NCBI RefSeq assembly: GCF_004345855.1
Contig: NZ_SLXN01000010.1
Coordinates: forward strand, 1-64,000
DNA: 64,000 bases
Direction of reading: 5' to 3'
Source of the DNA: Sphingomonas sp. BK235
GTDB taxonomy: Bacteria > Pseudomonadota > Alphaproteobacteria > Sphingomonadales > Sphingomonadaceae
This document shows positions 14,724 to 23,663 of the stretch, piece by piece. The translations under genes and the position numbers were made by a program. The notes under the pieces are model-generated. The model was not told the DNA's origin. It did not search any database and saw only the letters and a list, made by a program, of their open reading frames with translations. Each line of letters starts with the position of its first letter. Within the stretch, counting starts at the first letter, position 1.

Positions 14724-17168
14724 TCAGTAATGGAAGCGGAAGTCGATCCCGACGCGACGCGGGGTCAGCACCCCGCGCGCGTAGTAGCGCTCCACCACGT
14801 CGGTGCGGACCTGGTTGAACGACGATATGTCGTTGCTGATCGCGGTCACGGCATATTTGTTGGTGAGATTGTCGGCGAACAGGCCGATCTCGAACTGCTT
14901 GCTGACATAGTTGAGCGAGGCGCTGTGGGTCACGTAGCCGGGGATCGCCTCGCCGTTGCCGCGCAGCCCGACACGCGAGTAGATCTCGCCGCGGTAGACC
15001 GTTGCCCAGATCGCCTCGATCTTGCGGTCCTGGTCGAGCGCGTGGCTGTAGATGACCTGCGCGCTGCCCGCGTTTTTGGCCGAGCCGGGCAGGCGATCCC
15101 CCTCGAAGGCGTCGTAGCGCACCCCCTGGCTGACCACGAGCCCGGTGACGTCCTGCGTGAGGTGTGCGTCGACGTAGGAATAGGTGCCGATCACGGTCAG
15201 CGCGGGGAGCGGGCGCAACGTGGCCTGCACGTCGAAGCCGCGCGAGACCGCGTCGGCGCCGTTCACCGTGATGCCGATCGCACCGTTGACGGTCTGGCTC
15301 GGCACCTGGACCCCGCTCCAGTTGATCTCATAGCCATCGACGGTGAGCTGGAGGCGCCGGTCGAAGAGGCTGGCGCGAAGGCCGATCTCCTTGTTGCGGG
15401 TGCGGTCGGGGCCGTAGACCAGTTCGTTGGGCAGCGCGCACAGGTTCTGCCCTGCGGGCAGCGGCTGGATACAGGGGACGACGCGGTTGACGCCGCCGAC
15501 GCGATAGCCGGTGGAATAGGTGAAATAGGCGAGCAATCCCTCGCCGAACTTGTAAGAGGTGTTGGCCTTCCAGACGAGCCCGTCCTTGGAGGTGTCGCCG
15601 GTGCGGATTCGGCTCGGGTCGATCGTGAACGAGGGGTAGGGCATGCGCGCGAGCCCGCCGCTCAGCAGCGGGAGGTCGGACCCGCCGCTGACCTCCGCGT
15701 CATATTTGAAGTAGCGCAGCCCCCCGGTCACCTGCCACGCCTGAGTAAGGTGGAGCGTGCCCTCGCCATAGGCGGCCTTCTCCACCGTCCTGCTGTTGAC
15801 TTGCGAGATATATTCCAGGTTGTCCGGGCGCGGGATGTCGAAATATTCGGCGAAACCGGGCGTGTATTCCTGCCGGTTGCTGTCGAACTTGAGCCGGTTG
15901 TAGAAGCCGCCGATCACCCAGTTGAACGGGCCGCCGTGCGTCGAGACGAGCCGGACCTCCTGGTTGAACTGCTTATAATGCTGCTCGTTGTCGGCATAGG
16001 AGGAGAATTGCGGGAAGGCCTCGTAGCCATAGTCGAGGTCGAGCAGCAGGTCGGTATTGTCGTCTACCGAGGTGATGTGCTGCTTGGTATAGGCCGTCGT
16101 GCTGACGAGTTGCGCGATCCCGCCGAGATTGATGTCGAACTCCGCCGCGAACAGGTCGGCGTTCCGCTCGACCGGCTCGAGGTAGCGCCACGGTCCCTCG
16201 TAGCGGCCCGTGTCGAGCACGCCGGCGGCATTGGCCTGGCGCCCGCCGGTCCTGGTATTCTGGTGCGCGTAGGTGAGGTACGCCTTGATGTTGGGGTTAT
16301 ACTCCAGCAGCAGCTGGTTGCGCGTGGTGAAGGTGTGCTCATAGTTCACATCCTCCTTGCGCTTGAAGTTGCTGCCGTAATTGCCCGTGTTGAGCGATCC
16401 GGTGGACGTCTCCGTGGCGCGGCCGGGCTGCGGGTCGGAGACGCCGGGCTGTTGCAGCAGGTAATTGTAGTCGATGAAGCCGGCGTTGGAATAATAGCCC
16501 GTCGCGGTGCGGAAGGCGATGTGGTCGCGCACGATCGGCACGTTGAGCGCGACGTCGCCGACTGCCCCGAAGTCGTCGGAATAGGATTGCGCATAGCCGC
16601 GGCCGTGGACGTCGAGGCTGAGGCGATCGGTCTCGGGCCGATTGGGGAGGTAGCGCACCGCACCGGCCAGCGTGCCGAGGCCGTAGAGCGTGCCCTGCGG
16701 CCCCTGCAGCACCTCGACCCGGTTGATGTCGATCAGCTTGAAGTCGAGGTAGAGCGGCACCTCGCCGAGATAGACCCCCACCGCGTTGCCGCTGTCGGCG
16801 CCGCCGACGCTGGTGTCGCCCGAGGAAATGCCGCGCAGGATGATCCCGCCGGTCGAGCCCGGGCCGGTGTCCGCGACGGTGACGCCGGGCGTGAACGAGG
16901 CGAGCGAGCGGATGTCGTCGAGCCGCTGCGACGCGATCGTCTCGGCGGAGACCGCGCTGATGTTGATCGGCGCGTCTTGCAGCGTGGTACGACGCCGGCT
17001 GCCGGTGACGACGATCTCGTTCCCGTCGACCGCTGCCGCGGTGTCGTCCGGTTCGGCGGTGGTCGGTGCCGCGCCCGTCGCGGCCTCCTGCGCCAGTGCC
17101 GGTCCACCGGCCACGCTCATCAGCGCGGTCGCGCACAGCAACCCTGCGCGGGAGAAACGTCCTGCCAT
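14724..17168 (-). CDS. TonB-dependent outer-membrane receptor
   Basis: The ATG at 17168 gives an 814-residue protein beginning with a signal peptide (MAGRFSRAGLLCATALMSVAGGPALAQ). A TonB box-like EIVVTGSRRR and plug domain follow (LQDAPINISAVSAETI..., INRVEVLQGPQGTLYGLGTLAGAVRYLPNRP), then a 22-strand-type beta barrel rich in aromatic repeats that ends in the outer-membrane signature RVGIDFRFHY. Such receptors import siderophores, steroids, sugars or aromatic compounds; the substrate cannot be read from sequence. It lies upstream of a ferredoxin/reductase pair on the same strand, suggesting uptake of a compound that an oxygenase attacks. The divergent promoter region contains a perfect inverted repeat at 17298-17337. 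Confidence 0.93.
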   Translation of the reverse strand: MAGRFSRAGLLCATALMSVAGGPALAQEAATGAAPTTAEPDDTAAAVDGNEIVVTGSRRRTTLQDAPINISAVSAETIASQRLDDIRSLASFTPGVTVADTGPGSTGGIILRGISSGDTSVGGADSGNAVGVYLGEVPLYLDFKLIDINRVEVLQGPQGTLYGLGTLAGAVRYLPNRPETDRLSLDVHGRGYAQSYSDDFGAVGDVALNVPIVRDHIAFRTATGYYSNAGFIDYNYLLQQPGVSDPQPGRATETSTGSLNTGNYGSNFKRKEDVNYEHTFTTRNQLLLEYNPNIKAYLTYAHQNTRTGGRQANAAGVLDTGRYEGPWRYLEPVERNADLFAAEFDINLGGIAQLVSTTAYTKQHITSVDDNTDLLLDLDYGYEAFPQFSSYADNEQHYKQFNQEVRLVSTHGGPFNWVIGGFYNRLKFDSNRQEYTPGFAEYFDIPRPDNLEYISQVNSRTVEKAAYGEGTLHLTQAWQVTGGLRYFKYDAEVSGGSDLPLLSGGLARMPYPSFTIDPSRIRTGDTSKDGLVWKANTSYKFGEGLLAYFTYSTGYRVGGVNRVVPCIQPLPAGQNLCALPNELVYGPDRTRNKEIGLRASLFDRRLQLTVDGYEINWSGVQVPSQTVNGAIGITVNGADAVSRGFDVQATLRPLPALTVIGTYSYVDAHLTQDVTGLVVSQGVRYDAFEGDRLPGSAKNAGSAQVIYSHALDQDRKIEAIWATVYRGEIYSRVGLRGNGEAIPGYVTHSASLNYVSKQFEIGLFADNLTNKYAVTAISNDISSFNQVRTDVVERYYARGVLTPRRVGIDFRFHY

Positions 17169-17297
17169 CAAAGCCCCCAATCGGTACGTTGAACGCGTCG
17201 CCCCTCCGCGACGAAACGGTCGGCGTCGGCGCCTCGCGCGGGGCCGATCGCTGCGGTGCGAGATTGTTGGCAGCGGCGGCAAACCGATATGGGGTGT

Positions 17298-17337
17298 TTG
17301 ACGTAAACGGCCGTGCCGGCCCTGGCGCCTACGTCAA
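17298..17337. promoter_or_regulatory. inverted repeat in the divergent promoter region of the TonB-dependent receptor
   Basis: TTGACGTA at 17298-17305 and TACGTCAA at 17330-17337 are perfect 8-bp inverted copies separated by 24 bases. They lie 130 bases upstream of the receptor start and 45 bases upstream of the secreted-protein start at 17382. Each arm also resembles a -35 hexamer. This may be an operator for a dimeric regulator, or two facing promoters; no regulator gene adjoins it. Confidence 0.4.
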
Positions 17338-17381
17338 TTGGCGCATGTCGGACGCGCCGCGCGCGGGTCTATGCCCGTCGC

Positions 17382-17762
17382 ATGGCTCGCACCGTCCCTC
17401 TCGCGATCACCGCCTGCGCGATGCTCGCGGCCGGGGTGCCAGCGGCAGCCGAGCGTCCGGCCAGTGCGCGGCTGGTCCATTGCGGCGCCGAGACCTGCCT
17501 GCGACTCTCCGGCCAGCGCGCCGGAGTGGCGATCGCGGTGCGGGTAGACGGCCGCGACCTGCCCGTCACCGGTGAGCGTTCGTGGCAGGCGACGGTGCCG
17601 CTCGCGGAGGCGCGGGCCTGGCGGCTCACCCGCGGCTATGCGGTGCGGGTCACGCTGGTCGATCGCGCCGACGGGGCGGAGCGCACCGTGGCGGTGGCGG
17701 TGCCGCCGGGCGCGCTCGGCGCGCACGTGGAGCTGGCGTCGCTGATCGTTCGCGCGCGCTGA
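17382..17762 (+). CDS. secreted small protein, unknown function
   Basis: The ATG at 17382 gives 126 residues with a clear signal peptide (MARTVPLAITACAMLAAGVPAAAE). The mature part is beta-rich and contains a probable disulfide pair in LVHCGAETCLRLSG, ending VELASLIVRAR. Comparable short exported proteins with an HC.AETCLRLSG segment seem to be restricted to sphingomonads; I know of no function. It reads away from the TonB-dependent receptor and is followed by an UrcA-family gene after about 115 bases. Confidence 0.7.
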   Translation: MARTVPLAITACAMLAAGVPAAAERPASARLVHCGAETCLRLSGQRAGVAIAVRVDGRDLPVTGERSWQATVPLAEARAWRLTRGYAVRVTLVDRADGAERTVAVAVPPGALGAHVELASLIVRAR

Positions 17763-17876
17763 CCCCGCCCGGGACGCTACGTCCTCCGCCCCGTGCTTGT
17801 GCCCGCGCGGGCGCGATCCTACATGGCTGCGACCCGATCGCCGGAGAGCGATGGGCAGCGATGCAGGAGATTGAGG

Positions 17877-18206
17877 ATGAAGATCGGTCTGGCCGCATGT
17901 GCCGCAATCCTGATGGCCACGCCCGCGCTCGCCGCGCCTGGCGCCGACCCGCTCTCGGCCGAGAGCAGCGTGCTCAACCTGCGCGGCATCGATCTCACCA
18001 GCGTCGAGGGGCAGCAGCGTCTCGCCATCCGCATGGACCGGGTCGCCGACACCGTCTGCGGGCAGGGGATGAGCAGCGTCCATCTCGCGCTCGCCGCGCA
18101 GGCGCGAGAGTGCCGCGCCGACGTGCTCAGCGACATGCGCGGCCGGGTCGCCGCGGCGACCGCGGCGCGTGACAGCGGCGCCGCGACCCAGCTCGCGATG
18201 CGCTGA
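17877..18206 (+). CDS. UrcA family protein
   Basis: The 109-residue secreted protein (signal MKIGLAACAAILMATPALAA) carries the UrcA-type pattern: LRGIDLTSVEGQQRLAIRMDRVADTVCG, then a second Cys in AQARECRADVL. UrcA proteins are small periplasmic helical proteins with a conserved Cys pair, named from cell-cycle studies in Caulobacter, and have no biochemical function assigned. An AGGAG about eight bases upstream supports the ATG at 17877. Confidence 0.85.
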   Translation: MKIGLAACAAILMATPALAAPGADPLSAESSVLNLRGIDLTSVEGQQRLAIRMDRVADTVCGQGMSSVHLALAAQARECRADVLSDMRGRVAAATAARDSGAATQLAMR

Positions 18207-18299
18207 CCGGTGGACGCGGTCGATCGCCGGCCGATCGCCCGCACCGCCTCGTCAAACGGCGTATGGTGACGAGCGAGTCGGGGCGGCACGTTCCGGCTC

Positions 18300-19223
18300 A
18301 TGTCCCTTTCCCTCCCCTCTCGGACCGGGCGCCGGTCGCTGACGCGACCGCGCTCGATCGCACGCGTGCTCGTCGCTTGCCTCCTGCTCGGCGCGGCGCC
18401 GGCGGCGGCGCCGCGCTTCGTCCCCTGGATCGACGGCACCGCCGACGAGCCGGAGACGCAGGTCCAGCGCATCGATCCCGACACATACGTCATCCGCCAG
18501 TCGGTGCGGACGAATTTCGAGGCACCCTTCCTCTACCTGCTGTTCGGGCGCGACCGCGCGCTGCTGATCGACACCGGGGCTGGCGGGCTGCGCGTGCGGC
18601 CCACCGTCGATCGGCTGATCGCCACGTGGCGCGGCGCGCACGCGGACCGGCCGGTGCGGCTGATCGTCGCGCACTCGCACGGCCACGGTGACCATCACGC
18701 CGGTGACGCCGAGTTCGCCGACCGGCCCGACACCCGGCTGGTCGGGCTGTCGCCCGGCGCGGTCGCGGCCTTCTTCGGCCTCCGCGACTGGCCCGAGCAG
18801 GTCGGCCGCTACGATCTCGGTGGGCGCGTGCTGCGCATCGTGCCGACGCCGGGGCACGAGCCCGCGCACATCATGGTCTATGACGAGCGGACACGGCTGC
18901 TCTTCTCCGGCGACATGCTCTACCCTGGCCGGCTCTACGTGCCGCGCGACCAGACCGCGGTGTTCCGCGCCAGCGCCGACCGGCTCGCGCGGTTCGCGCG
19001 GCAGCACCCCGTCCGCGCGCTGCTCGGCGCGCACGTCGAGATGACACGCACGCCCGGCGAGGACTATGCGATGCACGCGCCCGCCCATCCGGACGAGCAC
19101 GGGCTCGCGCTGCCGCCCGCCGCTATCGCCGAGCTCGACCGCGCGGTGACGGCCGCGCTGTCGCTCGAGATCGACCGGCACGCCGACTTCATCGTCTACC
19201 CCGTCGCGCCGCGCGCGCCTTAG
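18300..19223 (+). CDS. exported metallo-beta-lactamase-fold hydrolase
   Basis: The 307-residue protein starts with a basic stretch and a hydrophobic signal segment (SIARVLVACLLLGAAPAAAP). The metal site is complete: HSHGHGDHHAG (HxHxDH, around residue 125), a GHEPAHI histidine near 190 and the LLFSGDM aspartate near 205. This places it among the broad MBL-fold hydrolases acting in the periplasm; the substrate is unknown. Its stop codon overlaps the stop of the convergent beta-propeller gene by four bases (19220-19223). Confidence 0.88.
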   Translation: MSLSLPSRTGRRSLTRPRSIARVLVACLLLGAAPAAAPRFVPWIDGTADEPETQVQRIDPDTYVIRQSVRTNFEAPFLYLLFGRDRALLIDTGAGGLRVRPTVDRLIATWRGAHADRPVRLIVAHSHGHGDHHAGDAEFADRPDTRLVGLSPGAVAAFFGLRDWPEQVGRYDLGGRVLRIVPTPGHEPAHIMVYDERTRLLFSGDMLYPGRLYVPRDQTAVFRASADRLARFARQHPVRALLGAHVEMTRTPGEDYAMHAPAHPDEHGLALPPAAIAELDRAVTAALSLEIDRHADFIVYPVAPRAP

Positions 19224-20167
19224 TCCCCGATCCGGCCGGGCTTCTCCCACCACGACAGGGTGTGCGCGTCGTGCGCGCTGGTCCACAGCCCGGCGCGCGT
19301 GTAGCGCAGCGCGCCGCTGCCCGCCGCCTGGCCGACGCGCGCGGTGATCGCGAGCGAGACCGGGTCGATCACGACGAAGGTCTGCCCGGCGGTGGTGCGC
19401 AGCCAGATCTTGCCGCCGCCCGCGTCGATGTCGCCGTACTGGAGCGTCGAGTCGACCTTGACCCGCCCCGTCACGTCGCCGCTCGCCGGATCGATCCGCG
19501 CGACGGTGCCGTCGCCCTGCTCCTGTACCCACACGGCGCCCTCGCCCGCGACCAGGAAGCCGGGTTCGCGCCCCAACGCGGTGCGGTGGACGACGCTGTT
19601 GCTGGGCGGATCGATCTTCTGCAGGCTCTGCCCGGCCGCGCTGACCGCCCAGAGCGCGCCCATGCCGAACGACAGGTAGAAGGTGCCGGGATCGACCGCG
19701 ATCGACGCGGCCACGCGGTCGGTGGCGGGATCGATCCGCGCGACCGCCCCCGCGGCGTCGCTCGCCACCCAGATCGAGCCGTCGCCCGCGACGACGTTGA
19801 GCTCACCCTTGGGATTGGCGATCCCGGTCGGGATGGTGGCGGTGATCGTGGCGGTGCGCAGGTCGATCCGGTTGACGCTGAGCGCGGCGCAGTCCGCCAC
19901 CCAGAGCGACCCGTCGGCGATCGCCATCGCGCCGCAGGGCCGCGCCATTGCCACCTCGGCCAGCTTGCCGCGCCGCGACCAGCGCTCCACGCGGCCCCTG
20001 TTCGTCGCCCAGACCGAGCCGCCGTCGACCGCGAGGAAGTCCGCGAAGCCGGGGACCTGGATCACCTGCTCGCGCGGGGTCGCCGTCCGGCCCGGCGCAG
20101 GCGCCGCGCCCGCCAGCAGCGCGAACAATCCCATCGTCGCCGCGTGCGCCGCCGCTCGCGACGTCAA
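19220..20167 (-). CDS. exported YVTN/Vgb-like beta-propeller protein
   Basis: The 315-residue protein has an N-terminal export signal (AAAHAATMGLFALLAGAAPAPG). It then has six to seven repeats of about 40-45 residues with a recurring G.IWVA.. and ..ARIDPAT..V pattern (GSLWVADCAALSVNRIDLRTA, GSIWVASDAAGAVARIDPAT, GAVWVQEQGDGTVARIDPAS), a beta-propeller like the YVTN and virginiamycin B lyase families. No lyase residues can be confirmed, so it may be a binding or scaffold protein. Its ATG overlaps the stop of the sterol-desaturase-family gene (20164-20167), indicating joint translation. Confidence 0.82.
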   Translation of the reverse strand: MTSRAAAHAATMGLFALLAGAAPAPGRTATPREQVIQVPGFADFLAVDGGSVWATNRGRVERWSRRGKLAEVAMARPCGAMAIADGSLWVADCAALSVNRIDLRTATITATIPTGIANPKGELNVVAGDGSIWVASDAAGAVARIDPATDRVAASIAVDPGTFYLSFGMGALWAVSAAGQSLQKIDPPSNSVVHRTALGREPGFLVAGEGAVWVQEQGDGTVARIDPASGDVTGRVKVDSTLQYGDIDAGGGKIWLRTTAGQTFVVIDPVSLAITARVGQAAGSGALRYTRAGLWTSAHDAHTLSWWEKPGRIGD

Positions 20168-21063
20168 GCGGCGGCCCCCGCGCCGTCGCGCTCACGCCGT
20201 TCGTCGCGCGTCGTATAGCGCGCGATCAGCGGGCGCGCGGGGAAGAGGAACTGCTCGCCGATCGAGAGCCGCCGGCGCTCGTCCTGCCCGACGATCTCGG
20301 CCTCGCCCTCGCCGAAGGTGCCGAAGATCCGATCCAGCAGGATCAGCGAGTTGCCATAGTTGCACCGCGTCTCCGCATAGCCGGTCGAGTGGTGCAGGCT
20401 GTGGTGGCGGATGGTGGTGAAGACGAAGGCGTACCAGCGCGGCGGGTCGAACCGCGTGTTGGCGTGCGCGAAGGTGGAGACCACCGCCAGCACGTTGAGC
20501 GCGCAGAACATCGCCGGCTGCGGCAGGTCGAACAGCGCCAGCACGCTGAGGCTGATCAGGAACAGCTCGATCGGGTTGCCGACCGCGCCCTTCATCGCGT
20601 TGAGCTGGGTGAGGTGATGGTGCGGCGCGTGGGTCGACCAGAAGAACGCCTGATTGTGCATCAAGCGGTGCATCCAATATTGCCCGAACTCGACCAGGAA
20701 CACTGCCAGCGCCACCTGCGCCACGAACGGCAGATGCATCGCCCATAGCGTCGTGATCCCGAGCCCGTGCTTCAGCGCGGTCAGCGGCTCGTCGGCGAGC
20801 GTCTTCGACGCCCAGGCGATCACGGTGTAGCTCAGCGTCACGTAGAAGACGTCGGTGAGGAACTCGCGCCAGGTGAGCCGCCAGCTGGCGTGTCGCTCGT
20901 TGACCCATTCGAGCGCCTGGATCACCGCGGTGGTCGACAGAGTCGCGATCACGATCGACCAGGCGCTCCCCGTCCATGCCGCCGGTGCGAGCGCCCAGAA
21001 CAGCAGCACGGCCACGACCATCACCGGCTGCACGTAGCTCATCATCGCCTGCTTCATCGTCAC
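20164..21063 (-). CDS. sterol desaturase / fatty acid hydroxylase superfamily membrane enzyme
   Basis: The 299-residue membrane protein has about four hydrophobic segments and the three His clusters of the di-iron hydroxylase superfamily: HRLMH, HAPHHH and HHSLHH. Members hydroxylate or desaturate lipids, sterols or carotenoids in the membrane; the specific substrate is not evident. The start may be GTG 21063 or ATG 21057. It is translationally coupled to the downstream beta-propeller gene. A paralogue lies at 36885-37865. Confidence 0.9.
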   Translation of the reverse strand: MTMKQAMMSYVQPVMVVAVLLFWALAPAAWTGSAWSIVIATLSTTAVIQALEWVNERHASWRLTWREFLTDVFYVTLSYTVIAWASKTLADEPLTALKHGLGITTLWAMHLPFVAQVALAVFLVEFGQYWMHRLMHNQAFFWSTHAPHHHLTQLNAMKGAVGNPIELFLISLSVLALFDLPQPAMFCALNVLAVVSTFAHANTRFDPPRWYAFVFTTIRHHSLHHSTGYAETRCNYGNSLILLDRIFGTFGEGEAEIVGQDERRRLSIGEQFLFPARPLIARYTTRDERRERDGAGAAA

Positions 21064-21148
21064 CTGCCCGAGCGCATCAGCGTCATGTTAGGGAGGCTAG
21101 AACAAGCCCCGCGTAACTCGCAGGTGGGCGAATGACGTAGCCGATGCG

Positions 21149-22726
21149 TCAGTCGACCGGGATGCCGTGTTGGCGGAGGAAGGCGCGCGCCGGTTCCAGC
21201 GCATCGGCATGACGGCGCCAGCGCCCGACCGCGTCGCGGTACAGCGGGCGGCGCACCTGCGCGGCGCTGGGCGTGGCCACCGGCGCGGCGTTCGCCTGGA
21301 AGTCGAGGCAGGCGTCGGACCAGCTCAGCCCACAATGGTCGAGCAGCCCGCGCGTCTGTCCCGCCTGATCGTCGACCAGCGCCTCGTAGCCGAGCTCGAG
21401 TACGCGCCCCGGCAGCGCGGCGCGCCAGATCGCCATCAGCCGGTCGAAGCGCTGGTAGTAAGCGGCGGTGTCGAGCAGGTCGTAGCTATAGTCGTAGTAG
21501 CGCGAGCCGATCGCGAACAGGTTGCGGAAGTTGGCGAGCACGGTGTCGAGCGGGTCGCGGCGCAGGCACACGATCGCCGCCTCCGGCAGCGCGCGCGCGA
21601 TCAGACCGAGGTAGAGGAAGTTGCCGGGAAATTTGTCGACGAACCGGGGTCGGCGGCCCGGCACGTGCGGCGCGGAGCGGGCGAGATAGTCGCGACCGAT
21701 CGCGCCGGCGTCGGCGTGCGCCGCGGCGCGGATCGTATCGGGGTCGAGCACTCGCCGGCCGCGCGTACCCGCGGCCGTCTTGACCGCGAGCGGCAGTGCC
21801 TGCAGCTCCCCGGCGCTCTCCACGTCGGGGTGCGAGGACAGGATGCGATCGACCAAAGTGGTGCCGGTGCGCGGCATGCCGACGACGAAGATCGGCGCCG
21901 CGCCGGGCGGGTCGGATGTCGCTCGCGCGGCGGGAGCCGCCCAGCACGCCTCGATCGCATCGAAGACCGCTTCGTCGTCGGCGAAGCGATAGGGCAGCGT
22001 GGCGCGATGCTCGGCGTTGGCCTGTGCCAGCATCGCGAAGGCGGCGTGCGGGTCGGCGAGGTCGTCCAGCTCCTTGGCCAGCGCGTAGCCGAGCAGCAGC
22101 CGGTCGCGCGGCGCGGTGGCGGCGGCGTGCGCGGCGGTGAGGCGGTCGACGTGGTGGCGCTCGGGGGTCTGCCGCCGCAGTCCGGCGAGCAGGTGATGCG
22201 CGCGCGCATCCCCCGGCGCGCGCGCGATCAGCGCCTCCAGCGCGTCCTCGGCCTCTGCCTGTCGCCCGACGAAGCTCAGCGCGGCGGCGAGATTGTAGCG
22301 GAAGGCGGCATTCGTCGGCTCGAGCCGGACCGCCGCGGCGAAGTGCGGCAGCGAGGCGGCATGGTCGCCCAGCCGCGCGTAGACGCAGCCCATCGTGTCG
22401 CGCCCCAGCGCATCCGGCGGCCGCGCAGTCTCGGCCTTGGCGAGCGCGTGCGCGGCGGCATCGTCACGCCGCACCAGCGTGTACAGCCGCGCGAGCTGGG
22501 CGTGATACTCGCCGCGGCCATCGCGCGCGGCCGCCTGCTCGATCAGCGCGATACCGCCGCTCACCTTGCCGAGCATCGCGGTCGCCAGACCGGCGAGAAA
22601 GAAGGCCTCGGCGGCGTCGGGCGCGGCGTGGCGCCAGCGGTCGGCCGCGGCGAGCGCCGCCGCGATCTCGCCGCGCGCCAGGGCGCCGCGGATCGCGGTG
22701 GCGGTAGCATCGGGCGGTCGGGCCAT
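21149..22726 (-). CDS. TPR-repeat sulfotransferase family protein
   Basis: The 525-residue protein has an N-terminal half of tetratricopeptide-like helices (residues about 10-210, e.g. GDHAASLPHFAAAVRLEPTNAAFRYN) and a C-terminal sulfotransferase_3-type domain. The latter contains the PAPS 5'-phosphosulfate loop IFVVGMPRTGTTLVDRIL around residue 280 and a later 3'-phosphate region (IVCLRRDPLDTVLANFRNLF). The family transfers sulfate to unknown, often surface, acceptors and is common in sphingomonads. It begins only seven bases after the response-regulator stop and so ends the long urea/guanidine array. Confidence 0.9.
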   Translation of the reverse strand: MARPPDATATAIRGALARGEIAAALAAADRWRHAAPDAAEAFFLAGLATAMLGKVSGGIALIEQAAARDGRGEYHAQLARLYTLVRRDDAAAHALAKAETARPPDALGRDTMGCVYARLGDHAASLPHFAAAVRLEPTNAAFRYNLAAALSFVGRQAEAEDALEALIARAPGDARAHHLLAGLRRQTPERHHVDRLTAAHAAATAPRDRLLLGYALAKELDDLADPHAAFAMLAQANAEHRATLPYRFADDEAVFDAIEACWAAPAARATSDPPGAAPIFVVGMPRTGTTLVDRILSSHPDVESAGELQALPLAVKTAAGTRGRRVLDPDTIRAAAHADAGAIGRDYLARSAPHVPGRRPRFVDKFPGNFLYLGLIARALPEAAIVCLRRDPLDTVLANFRNLFAIGSRYYDYSYDLLDTAAYYQRFDRLMAIWRAALPGRVLELGYEALVDDQAGQTRGLLDHCGLSWSDACLDFQANAAPVATPSAAQVRRPLYRDAVGRWRRHADALEPARAFLRQHGIPVD

Positions 22727-22733
22727 CGTCGGT

Positions 22734-23663
22734 CTATCGTGTCAGTGTGGTGACCGCGATCGCGGTCGCCGACGCGCGATTCTCCACCCCCATCTTCTCG
22801 AAGATCTGCTCGAGATGCTTGTTCACCGTGCGCGGGCTGATCTGGAGGATCTCGCTGACCTCGCGGTTGGGCTTGCCGCGGCTGATCCACAGCAGCACCT
22901 CGGCCTCGCGCGAGGTCAGGCCGTGCTGCGCGGCGAGGATCGTCTTCTCCTCGCCCTCGTGGCGCTCGGACAGGCGGAACACCCACTGCGCCGCGGGCGT
23001 GCAGCGCAGCAGCCCGGCCTCCAGCGTGCGCTCGCCCGCGGACACGCTGATCCGCGCGCCCGGCGCCGGGGCGCTCGCCTGGAGCTGGCGCAGCGCGGCG
23101 GCGAAGGGCGCGGGCAGGGTGCCCGACGCCGCCGACCAGCCGGGGAACAGCCGCTCGAGCATCGCGCCCGCCACGGGGGTCAGCCACTGCGGCTCGCCCG
23201 CGCGATCGACTGCCAGCGCGGGCCGCCCGCTGGTGTCGAGCGCAAGCTGGCTGCCATGCGCGACTCGCGCCGTGGCGAGATGGACGCGGATACGCGCGAG
23301 CAGCTCGTCGAGCTCGATCGGCTTGCTGACGAAGTCGATGCCGCCGGCGTCGAGCGCGCGCACGACATGCTCGGTCTCGGTCAGACCGGTCATGAAGATG
23401 ATCGGCAGGTGCTGGAAGGCGGGATTGGCCTTGATCTGCCGCGTCGTCTCGAAGCCGTCGGGCTGCGGCATCACCGCGTCCATCAGGATCAGGTCGGGCG
23501 TGACCCGCTTGAGCAGATCGAGCGCGGCGCGCCCGTCGATCGCGATCAGCACGCTCATGCCCGCGTCCTCCAGCGTGCCGGTGAGAAAACGCAGCGCCTC
23601 GGGCGTGTCGTCCACCACCAGGACGACAGGTCGCGGCGGGTCGGTCGGGTCAGCGCGTCGCAT
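22734..23663 (-). CDS. response regulator, REC plus LuxR-type HTH
   Basis: The ATG at 23663 gives 309 residues. The receiver domain (residues about 12-130) has the acidic pair VVDD, phospho-acceptor D62 in LILMDAVMPQPDG, a Thr in IIFMTG and Lys in FVSKP. A middle region of unknown type (about 135-240) precedes a C-terminal LuxR/NarL helix-turn-helix (LTSREAEVLLWISRGKPNREVSEILQIS, about 240-300). It overlaps the histidine kinase stop by 14 bases and is certainly its partner. Its target is not visible; the genes upstream in the same array are obvious candidates. Confidence 0.93.
   Translation of the reverse strand: MRRADPTDPPRPVVLVVDDTPEALRFLTGTLEDAGMSVLIAIDGRAALDLLKRVTPDLILMDAVMPQPDGFETTRQIKANPAFQHLPIIFMTGLTETEHVVRALDAGGIDFVSKPIELDELLARIRVHLATARVAHGSQLALDTSGRPALAVDRAGEPQWLTPVAGAMLERLFPGWSAASGTLPAPFAAALRQLQASAPAPGARISVSAGERTLEAGLLRCTPAAQWVFRLSERHEGEEKTILAAQHGLTSREAEVLLWISRGKPNREVSEILQISPRTVNKHLEQIFEKMGVENRASATAIAVTTLTR

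Noticed and set aside
14730..17192. An 820-codon open frame on the plus strand opposite the TonB-dependent receptor
   Set aside because: Its product is rich in Val/Asp/Arg/Gly with no recognisable domain and is an antisense shadow of the receptor gene in high-GC DNA.
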